From Incurvaria masculella (lineage: Eukaryota > Arthropoda > Insecta > Lepidoptera > Incurvariidae), in assembly GCA_946894095.1 (NCBI GenBank), contig OX335641.1:15580501-15644500 (forward strand): DNA of 64,000 bases, written 5' to 3'. Shown one piece after another: positions 44,501 to 56,500 of this stretch (position 1 is its first letter; each line of letters starts with the position of its first letter). A program made the position numbers and the translations under genes. Under the pieces are notes generated by a model. It made no database searches. It had not been told where the DNA came from and saw only the letters and a list, made by a program, of their open reading frames with translations.

Positions 44501-47500
44501 GCATGGATATGAGCTGTCTCGCGCGGCCGCGAGACGGCCTACGCTACATAGAGACAGCGCTGCAGGAGCGCATGGAGATGAGCTGTCTCTCGCGGCCGCG
44601 AGACGGCCTACGCTACATAGAGACAGCGCTGCAGGAGAGCATGGAGATGAGCTGTCTCTAGCGGCCGCGAGACGGCTTACGCTACATCTGTTCCGCTGTT
44701 TCGCTCCACCCACATAAACAAGATATACAGGCTTACACAATGTCAAATATTGTATACAGATGCCACTGCAAGAAAACTTACTTCACAAAACACGATTTTC
44801 CTGATGACGGTAATATGTTTGAATGCTCTATCTTTCAAATATTTGCTCGATCGATACATGAGGCTACATTCCCCATTAAATGGAAAGAAGCTAACGTCAT
44901 TCCAGTACATAAAAAAGGCTCGAGGACAAGCATTGAAAACTATCGTGGGATATCAATTCTCAACATATTTGGCAAGTTATTTGAGCGAGTTGTATCAGAA
45001 GCCATCCGCCCCACTATAACAAGTAGAATTTCCGAAAACCAGCATGGATTTATAAAGAGTAGATCCACAACAACTAATCTTACTCAATTTCTCGACTTAA
45101 TTATCAAAGATTTGACTGATTTTGAAAAGGCTTTCGATCGTGTAGATCACATCAACTTAGCCAAAAAACTTCAACACTTAGGTATACATGGCGATTTATT
45201 AAGATGGTTTGAATAATATTTGTCAAATCGTTCACAAGCAGTTGAAATGAATGGGCGGTTTCAAATCTAATTACATAACCATACGTTCTGGGTTTCCGCA
45301 GGGATCAATTCTCGGGCCCTTTTTCTACAATGCCTATCCATGCGACATAGGTAACTACATCTTAAACTCCAAATGTTTACTCTATGCAGATGACAAAAAG
45401 TATCAGGAAACTAGATGACTGCAAAGTATTACAATGTGACTTAAAACTTTCTTTCGAACTATTATTCAAAAAAATAGAATAATTGTCAGCATTAAAAAGT
45501 ATATGAAAATTTCATTGACTCGCAGTTTAAAGCCGATACTTTTACTCCATGAACAATATTATACCACACATGTAAAATGGGTAAGGATTTGGCGGTCATG
45601 TTAGATTCCAAACTAGTTTTTACTCATAATTTAGATATCATAACTGATAAAGCATACAAAAACTTGGGTTTTATCATACGTATAGGTAAACAATTCTCCA
45701 ATATTGAATGGTTAAAAAACTTTATTGTGCCTATGTACGCAGTATTCTTGAATATGAATCGGTTATATAGCCACCTCAATATTTAACACACAAGGCAAGG
45801 ATAGAAAGAATGTAGAACAAATTCATTAAATATTTTAATTTTAAAACAAAACATGGTTATAATATATACTCGGATAGTTGTAGTCATTATCGATTACTAA
45901 CCCTGGAAGAGAGAAGATTACTTTTAGATATGACATTTCTTTTTGACATTGTCAGCAGTGGTATTGACTGCCCACAGCTAATCGCGCAAATTAAATACAA
46001 TGTTCCTGCTCGCCGTACGCGCCATACCCACCTCTTCCATAATCCATTACATCGCACTAATAACACCCAAAATCTTACAATAATTAGACTTACAAATGTT
46101 TATAATAATAGTTTTAGTTCAATTAAAATATTTTGTACCACCAAACAAACATTCAAAAATGAAATAGAAAAATTTTTTTTGACTCTAAACTTATTTTTTC
46201 TTTAAATAAACCGACTCTAACGACACCCGCCACCTTATTGTAATGAACAAGTGCTTCCCACACACATATATACATGCGTGCTTACCCTCACACCCTCATA
46301 TACAAACACCATATCTAGCCCTCGCTCATACTCATTCTAAACTAATAATCCAATTTGCACAGTAGAAACAATAACAATAAAACTCTTAAATTTATTAAAC
46401 CTTATGATAATAACTAGGTGAACTACAGACTATAAACGTAGACTCAATTATGTAAAACATAGTGGTAATCTTTTATCGGCTTTTTGACTGTTCTATTTTT
46501 ATGTGAAAATGTATAGAAAAACCCAAATAAAATAAATAAAAAAATCTAAAATTATATTCGATGTATTCATAGAGAAAGCGCTGCATAAGAGCGTGAAAGT
46601 GATCTTTCTCGCGCGGACCATCGTTATATTTTGTTTACTTGACTTTGCGATTTGGTTGGATTTCTGCGTGTGTGATTATGTACTTATCTTATATTAATAA
46701 CTAACATAGCTACCCGTGTATCCAATACAGACGGTAATTGGTGCGACCCTGCAACTCCCACTGCCCATCAATGTGGCAGCAATCGACTGGTCCAGCTTGG
46801 CAAATGGCTCCTACCTCACCGCTGCTCCCAACACTGAGAAGGTACGTGTTCCTAATGTATACAGTAGATACCCGCGGCTCCACCCGCGTTAACCGCCAAC
46901 AAAAGTCATGCCTAATGACTGCTTTACCCCTTAGGTAATATCGCATTATGGTGGGAAATACATTATAATGATAAATACAAAATGGGAAAAAATACGTAAT
47001 GGGAAAAATTAAGCTATTCATACGTAGAAACCAATATGTGGTAGAAACCGCATCGCATTCGGGTATTGGTTTTGAAGTTATAAGCGGACAGATAGACAGA
47101 AAAACAGGCGTTGGGTTTTATAAGAGTGTGTGATATATTATGCAACTAGCTGAAATCCCCAGCTCCATTCGGCTGTATTTAGGTTCGGGCAATCGGCCAT
47201 TGGAGCCCAGGGAAAACCCCGTTTGCCCCGACACGCTGCGTATCGCTTCACCCGCCCGCGCTATCACACCTACCTCGTTTTCGCTTAGCGTTCTTTCTGA
47301 CCATTTAACTTTTTTGGGGTTCCGTACCCAAAGGGGTTCAACGGAACCCTTTCACTAAGCCTCCGCTGTCCGTCCGTCCGTCCGTCTGTCACAGGGCTAC
47401 ATCTCATGAACCGTAATAGGTAGGCAGCTGAAAATTTCACAGAATGAGCATGGTGCGGTGGGAAACGGAAAAAGGGACTCACTCACGGTTTGTAGACGCC

Positions 47501-50500
47501 GCGGCGATGGAGGCTGATGGTTCGGTCGCTGGGCTTAGGCCTCCGTGTCTCCTCTTCGTTCCACCGTCTTGTAGAATGGGAGTGCTGCGGCGCGCGTCGG
47601 TCGCTCCGGCACTAAATGGCGCCCCACGGGGTGCACTCGACTACAAACTTGCGGGACACGGTCGCGGTACTATGGGAGCACAGTACAGCATGGCGTAATA
47701 GCAGATTTGGAGACTCGCTGATGTTCTTTTCGATATTTTCCGACGGTAGAGCACGGCTCGAACCACTCAGGACGCAGGTTGATGGATATCTCAATTTTGA
47801 AAGGTAGATTGGAAGAAAAATGGAAGGGAATATATGGAGGTAGGTAGCAAATTATGAAATACCGCGAAATTTAAATCTAATTGATCGCGAGATCAACCAG
47901 AGCATTTATTTTGCCAGTATAGCGACAAATAGGTAACATTAAAAAATAATACAAAACACGACCTTATTTCTTATTTTTTTTGTATGAAGTCCCCATACAA
48001 AAAACGTGTTTTTGTGTTAAATCTTGTACAATGGTACGGAACCCTTCGGCTAGAAGTTCGACTCGCACTTGGCTGGTTTTTATTCCGTTTAACCTTATTT
48101 CTTTTCAGCTTGCAGCGTACAATTTGTTGCAATTTTGAAATAGTAACATAGATTCACTGTCATTACGTCAATAAATAAATAACTTACAGTGTGAAATAAA
48201 AAATATTGGTTAGAAACAATATTAAGTAGTTTTCAATAGATCAACACAATTTTTTAAATTGTATTGTTATTGTAAAAAGGTATTTTTCTTCCCGAATACT
48301 GTCAGAAATAAAGCTGCTTTGAAAATAAACTAACTACACACGAACCAAACATGGTAAAAAACTCAAAAAATTAGAGTCAAAATATTAATTCGGGATAACT
48401 GCCAGACAAAGTCGAGAATTATCGAAAGTCGGGCTTTAGACTAATAACCTGTACACCTCTGTTGTTTGCTTTTTGACCAAATAAACTTATGCTAAATATA
48501 AAAAAAACTTAAAACCTCAAGAACTTTATTTCAAAATTATGAACCGCACCTTTATTAGGGTTCCGTACCTAAAGGGTGAAAACGGAACCCTATTACTAAA
48601 CCTCCGCTCTCCGTCCGTCCGTCCGTCTGTCACAGGGCTGTATCTCATGAACCGTAATAGGTAGGCAGCTGAAATTTTCACAGTGTGTGTATTTATTTTG
48701 CCGCTATAACAACAAATAGGTGAAATAAAAAATAATAAAAATTAAAGAGGGCCCCATACAAAAAACGTGTTTTTTTTTTGGGTAAATCTTGTACGATGGT
48801 ACGGAACCCTTCGTGTGCAAGTTCGACTTGCACTTGGCAGGTTTTTTTTCATCTAGACCAGTCTTTCTCAAAGTGGGCGATAACGCCCCCTTGTGGGCGC
48901 CAGAGGCCTAAATGGGGGGCGTTAAAGCGGTTTAGGGGGGGCGATGGCTGATTTGTGTTTTCTAATATTGTATAGAATCTACTTTAAACTAGTGGTAGTA
49001 CTACATCGATTACATTATTATTATTTATTATTGATTTAGTATACAATAGCAAATTTTAGCTGATGCGTGTACTTTTTATTTTAATATTTTGAGTGCACTT
49101 CGACTATTATTATTATGTTTTTAATTAAGTTTAATATTATTAAGGTGTTTGTCTAACTGGTTTTTAAAACCATTTACTGTGATGCACTTATCACTAAATG
49201 AGGCAATTTGAAAGAAAGTACTTCCTTGGGTTTGAGTTAAGGCGCTAGGACTAGCAAACTACTCGCGCCATACAAATACACCTTTTAACAAATGTAATAA
49301 TATGTAGTGAAACGCTTCAGCAAATCCAAATAGAACTCCAGACTGATAATGGATTGTTAAATTTTTTGATTCCATCATTTATTCAAATAATAATAAATAA
49401 TAAAAAAGTTGAATTTTCTCATTAGAAATCTGAAAGTAATTCGATTTCTAGATACCTACAAGCAAAAAGAGCATATATGCATTAACAAAAAATTCCATTT
49501 GCTTTTAGATTTCTACATTTAGTCAAAAAAGTTCGGAATTGGACACAGTTTCCGCAATTAATTTTGTATAGAAAAAGGAAACATACATTAACGAAAATAG
49601 GTAGATTCCTTGTCAGCCTCCGTGGCCCAGTGGCGCGACACTTCGGCGATCGCTCTCCGAAGTTAAGCAACGCTGGGTCCGGTCTGGTCTTGGATGGGTG
49701 ACCATTCGACCGTTGAGAGAGGCTGGCCGTGGTTCGGATTCCACGTTAAGCTGTAGGTCCCCTTCCTTACTTACTAGGTGGTAGGGCTTATCCCGCCCGG
49801 GTTGGTACCATCGCATTGGATGAACGATGGTCGAAGCGGCAATGAAAATTGTCCGTGTTTTCCATCCAGTTCAATGTAGCCGTGCAATATAAGGAAGGTC
49901 CTGGCATGGCACCTAGTTCCCATGTGGTGTGTTGGGCTAGTACCATGACAGAACTTGTGGTATTAGCCATCCATGTCCAGTCACATAAAAAAAAAAAAAG
50001 ACAAGGAATCATATATTGTAAGAATGACACTTCTAATCGTGCCTCGTCTAACTTTGCGATTTGGCTAGTACCAGGGCCTTAAGCCTGGTTTGAAAAAGCT
50101 TTAGCGAATGGCCTCAAAGTCCCGTTTTGTTCATTGTGTACACACCGATTTAAGTTTAAGCCTGGTTTTCACCACCTGCTGATTTATTTTAATCGACACT
50201 TGAAGGGCATTTATTACTAAAGTGCTGATTATCTTGTACTAGTATCGATTGCGAGATGGTAAGTGGTGCGGTGGGAAACGGAAAAGGGACTCGCTCACGG
50301 TTTGTAGACGCCGCGGCGATGGAGGCTGATGGTTCGGTCGCTGGGCTTAGGCCTCCGTGTCTCCTCTTCGTTCCACCGTCTTGTAGGATGGGGGTGCTGC
50401 GGCGCGCGTCGGTCGCTCCGGCGCTAAATCGCGCCCCACGGGGTGCACTCGACCACAAACTTTCGCAACACGGTCGCGGTACGATGGGAGCACAGTACAG

Positions 50501-53500
50501 CACGGCGTAATAGCAGATTTGGAGACTCGCTGATGTTCTTTTCGATATTTTCCGTCGGGAGAGCACGGCTCGAACCACTCAGGATGCAGGTTGATGGATA
50601 TCTCATTTTTGAAAGGTAGATTGGAAGAAAAATGGAAGGGAATATATGGGGGTAGGTAGCAAATTATGAAATACCGCGAAATTTGAATCTAATTGATCGC
50701 AAGATCAACCATACCGCCCCCCAAAGAGCTGTTAAGGTCTTTAGTACCAAAGACACAGTAATTAATGCTTCAATAATAGAATGCAATGGAATCTGTGCAT
50801 GAATAAATGAAAAGGTAGAATAAATGTGAAAAACAAATGAATGTATAAGATAAACTAAAAGTAAGCTGCTAAACTACATATAGAGGCGCTAATCTGATTG
50901 AGGATCAGGTAGTGGGCAGACCTTCACAACCGGTCTGAGATAAGTCCCCGTGGATGTTCTTAATTCTACCACGCGAACTACTCCGTCTGCGCCAGGACGC
51001 AACTCAGTGACACGACCCATTCTCCATTGTAATGGTGCTGCATTGTCTTCTTTAATGAGGACTAGGTCCCCCACCACTATATTTTTTATTGTTTTTTGCC
51101 ATTTAGGGCGTTGCTGTAGAGTATGAAGGTACTCTGCATGCCAACGCTTCCAAAAATGTTGAGAAATTTGCTGAGTAAGTTGCCAGCGGCTCAGACGATT
51201 CACAGGAGTGTGATCAAATTGATACTCTGGTAGACCGACAAGCGGTTCACCGATGAGGAAATGACCGGGTGTTAAGACATTCAGATCTTCTGGGTCGCTA
51301 GATACTGGACAAAGTGGCCGTGAGTTTAGAACGGCCTCTATTTTCGTGAAGATGGTAGTTAATTCCTCAAACGTGAGGATTTGTTCTCCGATCACTCTTT
51401 TAAGAAGTAATTTTGAAGACCTTACTGCGGTTTCCCACAAACCGCCCATATGTGGAGCATGTGGAGGATTCATGTGCCATTTCACCTGGTGGTTGCGCAA
51501 CGAATCATGCAATTTACCTCGATTGGCGGAGTTCGTCAAGAACTTAGTTACTTCATCCAGGTATCTTTGGCCACCCTGGAAGTTTGTCCCGCAGTCAGTG
51601 AAGATATCAGTAACTAGACCACGTCTTGATACCATTCGACTGAAACTTGCAATAAAGGCATCGGTTGTGAGGTCAGAGACGACCTCCAAATGAACCGCCT
51701 TCGTCACAAAGCATACGAAGACGCATAAGTATGCCTTCTGAGTTTTTGCACCACGGAGAGAGGACGATTTTATGAAAAAGGGCCTAGCAAAATCAGCGCC
51801 GACCCTTTGAAATGGTCTGGCCTGACTGATGCGGCTTTTTGGAAGTTCTCCCATGAAAGGCTCTATGGGCTTTGCCTTTAACCTGTAGCAGCGGAGACAT
51901 TTAAAAATTCTGTGACGTATTGTTCGTCGAGCCGATAAAATCCAAAATCTCCTCTGTATTATAGACAGTAAAGTCGATTGGCCAGAATGGAGATAGACTT
52001 GGTGGTAGTGATCGACGATTAAATGTGTTAGATGATGTGCCCTGGGCAGCAAAATTGGATGCATGGCATCGTATGGCAAATTCGAATTAGTCAACCTGCC
52101 GCCAACTCTTAAGATGCCTTGAGAATCCAGGAAAGGAGTTAGTCTAAGCAGATTTCCTTTGATTTGCCTGCCAGCACCTAGAGCTGCAATAATATCCGGG
52201 AACTCAGCTGCTTGCACGCTTTTGGTGGCAACGAGTAACGAATTCTCTAATTCACGCACATCGACAGCACCCTTATGTTTATCATTAGGGTGACGTGCAT
52301 TATGTACAAATCGCAGGCACCACCCTAGAACGACTTGTAATTTCGACAATGAGCTGTACTTTTCTATGAGAGAGAATCCCTCGACAGCGGCCACGGACGA
52401 CGCTGGAGGGATGCGTAGCCCCGGCAGTACTTCCCTGCTAACTGAAGGACAGTCAGCGGGCCAAGACTCAGCCGGTTCCACCAACCATAATGGGGCCCAC
52501 CATAGGGGATGGTCCACCAGCTCCTGAGGATATAAACCACGACTGGCACAATCGGCAGCATTGAGTGCTGATGGTACGTATCTCCACCTGTCGGAAGATA
52601 GAAGGCCCTGAGCCTGAGAAACTCGATTGCCCTCATATGTTTGCAGCTTGTAAGGTGGGGTACGTAACCAGGTCAGCACAATGCTGGAATCGCACCAGGC
52701 AGTCACGTTGCCTAGTGGCATCCTCGATGAGAGCACCTTTAGCACATGATCCAGAAGGCGAGCAAGGAGCACGGCTCCACATAGCTCGAGTTTTGGAATA
52801 GTTAGTTTCTGTTTCAGAGGTGCTACCCTTGATTTGGCCAACAAGAGATGAACCGATACATCACCGCTGGCATCTTTGACTCGCAGGTACACCACAGCGG
52901 CATAACCGCGCTCAGATGCATCACTGAAGCCATGAAGATTACATTCCTCTGGACGTTCCGAGAGGATGTGTCTGTTAATGCGTACTTGATTAAGTATATG
53001 AAAGTTGGCAACGAAGGAATCCCATTTGTCAAGAAATTCTATCGGCAGAGTGTCGTCCCAAGAGAGCTCTAATAGCCATAAATTTTGCATAAATGCCTTT
53101 GCAAAAAATGTTACTGGTGCTAAATACCAACAAGGATCGTACAGCCGTGCGATGTTTGAAAGAATTCCACGTTTGGTTTTTGCATTCCCAATCTCTGAAA
53201 CCTGATATAGAAATTGATCACTGCAGGCGCTCCATTCTAAGCCTAAAATTTTGAAAATGTTGTCTCCAGCCTCCTCGAATCGGAGTGGAGTTTCACAGTG
53301 ATCTGGGGGGAGATGCTCTAGGACTCCGGAATGGTTGCTCGACCACTTCCGCAAATGGAAACCACCCTGTTCAAGGACAGCTACAACTTCGAGCTGCAAG
53401 TGCTTGGCAGACTCCAAACTGTCGCTTCCGCTTACGATGTCATCCACAAAGATGTCCTCCTTCAGCACGCGAGAGGCGTTCGGATATGGAACCTCATTTA

Positions 53501-56500
53501 GCAATGCGAGCTCGTGGATAACCCTCATTGCCAAGTATGCAGCACTAGAAACACCGTATGTGACAGTTGTCAGCTCATATTTCAGAACTGGACTGTCCGG
53601 TGATTCACGCCAAAATATTGTCTGAAATTTACAATCTTCTTCGTGCATGCAAACCTGTCGATACATTTGCTTCACGTCGGACGTGAAGACAACCTTGTGC
53701 ACTCGAAACCGTAGAATAATATCTTCAATATTTTGCTGCAACTTTGGTCCAGGAATCAAGATGTGATTTAGGGCTATACCTGTCGTGCTCGGCATTGAGG
53801 CATCGAACACGGCTCTTAGTTTGGTAGTGCTACTGGACTCCTTTAGCACTCCATGATGTGGTATATGGTACCTGTCAACACAAGGTCTGGATGAAATTAG
53901 TCTCATATGGCCCGCAGACAAATAGTCGCGCATGAACGCTACGTATAATGCTTTCAGTTTTGGGTCACGTGCTAACTTCCGCTCCAATGAGTAAAAACGC
54001 TTCAGAGCAATAGCATGCGTCTCACCCAATTGTTTACAACCTGACTTGAAGGGAAGTCGAACCGTGAACCGACCAGTTTCATCACGGGTGTGGGTTTCCA
54101 TAAAGTGCCTCTCACACTGAACATTCTCTGGATCCTGGATTGGAAGGTGAGGTGGTTCCTCTGCTTCCCAGAATCTGTTCAGCGCAAGATCTATGTCAAG
54201 TGTACATGTTAACGATGTGACCTGGTCACATATCGTAGCAGAGATAGGGGCTCTACCCATGAGAACCCATCCAAACAAGGTGGAGTAAGCCGTCGGCAAA
54301 CCATCCCCAAGCTTAAGCATTTTGCCATCAAATATTTGATCGTAAAGATCGACTCCGATCAAAATGTCAATGGGACCAGGCAGGTTAAACTTGGGATCTG
54401 CCAAGGTGATGTTACGGCATGACTCGTGTACTTGAACAGCTACACTTGTGGATGGCAGATTGTTAAGAATATGGTTAAGTACAATAGCACGAGTAGCGAG
54501 TATGGCCTGTGAGCCCTTCAAGCACGGCTTGATGGTACACAGTACACTACCGTTAGTGCGTTGCGCACTTGATGTACCTAAGCCGACGATCGAACCAGAT
54601 GTCGATCGACGTAGGCGTAGCTTTTGAGCAATGTTCTCAGTCAGCACTGACACCTGCGAACCGCTATCCAGCAACGCACGCACACAATGATATCGACCGT
54701 CGATATCCATAATGTTGACTAGAGCAGTCGCTAGCAACATCGTAGAATTGGCGTGGACGCTGCTGAATGAAAGAGATTGAACTGTGGAGCTTAGTGACGG
54801 CACAGCAATCTGACCTTCACACGATGGGTCACAGGTGAGATTTGACGATGAGGTTGGAATGTGTAGTTTTGTGTGGTGACGACCTCTACACAGCTGACAT
54901 AAAAACTTTGAATTACACTTTGAACTTAAGTGCGGACGTAAGCAGGTAAAGCATAGTTTATGATCCATGACACAGACCTTGCGTTGCTCTGGTGTCATGG
55001 AATTGAATTTATCACACCGATAAATTGCATGATCGCTGCCACAGCAGGGACAGGTTTCGTTGTTAGATGTGAAGCAATTGTTACTGCCGCTGGGTACCTC
55101 CTTGTTATGTACCTTTATGGGTGAGGGGACATTCTCCAAAACCCGAAGCTGACTTTTCAAAAACACTAATAATTCATTGAATGTCGGAATATCCAATGAG
55201 TCATGCTTTAACTCAAACCTGTTCCGCAAGTCTGTAGGCAACTTCCGAGAAATTATATGAAATAAGATAAAGCTCCACGAATCTACATTGAACTTAAGCG
55301 CATTGAGTGCCTGTGTATTTTCTTTTAATGAGTTAACAAATTTGCGCAAATTAACTTGATTGGTTTGACTGAAATGCTGAAGAGCAAGAATAGCTTCAAG
55401 ATGTTTATCAGCGATCCGACGTGTATTTTCATATCGATCAGTCAATAACTTATATGCTACCGCGTAGTTATCATCAGTAATTGGCAAGTGTCGTACCAAA
55501 CTCAATGGCTCTTTGTCCAGTGTGCCAACTAGATAGTGCATTTTTTGCACTCCAGTTAGACTTCCATTATTGTGAATTAAGCTGTTGAAAATGGATATGA
55601 AATTAGTCCACTCAATAAGTAGGCCTACTAGCTGTATTTTTGGAAGGCTGAATTGATTTGTTATGCCCTTCACTGAACTCTCTTTCACATCCTTAGAATC
55701 GTCTTCTAACCCACCGCAAATATCAGAGTAAAGGACATTAATAGAGTAAAACATTTCGTAAAACTCATCGTAGATCGTGTCACTGTTTGCGTCAGGCTCG
55801 TCGGATACGTTGGACGCAATATATAAATGAGAAGTTTCGAAATCTAACCTCATTTTGGTTAAGTCCAAAAATCGCACTTTGAACTCTTTCACTTGTTTTT
55901 CACTTTGAGAGACGGCGATGGCCGTGGCTAATTTAAATAATTCTTGCACGGCCTTCATCGCAAGCCTTCTTTGCAAACGGGAACTCTGAATAGTTCTTTG
56001 AGTAGGCTCCATTGTTTACAATCTGTTTGTTTACGTTTTACCAATGACACTGACAGCCGGTGACAGCTGACCAAAGACAATATTTATTGCCAGTGGAGAG
56101 AAGAGTGAGAATAAAAAGCTAAGCGTTTATGGTCACAGACCAAAAACCACAGATTATGGAATTTTAAATTTTGCCGCCGATATGGGGAAGGCTTGGCTGA
56201 TAGCAGACGACCAATGAGAGAGCTGCAAATCAAGCAACGAAAAAACGTAATGAAGGAAATTTCCAACGTGACTTTATAGGTTAGAAAGATCGAGAAATGC
56301 AAGAAATATATGATTTTACTTAGAATTTGCTTTAGAATACTTTAAGGAAACCGGGAATCCGGCTGAAGGACCAAATGGTGCGGTGGGAAACGGAAAAGGG
56401 ACTCGCTCACGGTTTGTAGACGCCGCGGCGATGGAGGCTGATGGTTCGGTCGCTGGGCTTAGGCCTCCGTGTCTCCTCTTCGTTCCACCGTCTTGTAGGA

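Noticed and set aside
44066..44690. CRISPR-like array
   Set aside because: Units are directly contiguous with no unique spacers, the context is eukaryotic, and the origin is an exon junction.
47444..47807. Open frames in the three LTRs (also 50189-50606, 56316-56718)
   Set aside because: They are confined to LTR sequence, present on both strands, and have no domain.
49640..49720. 5S rRNA gene
   Set aside because: Only the internal-promoter half is present, joined to a SINE body and poly-A tail.
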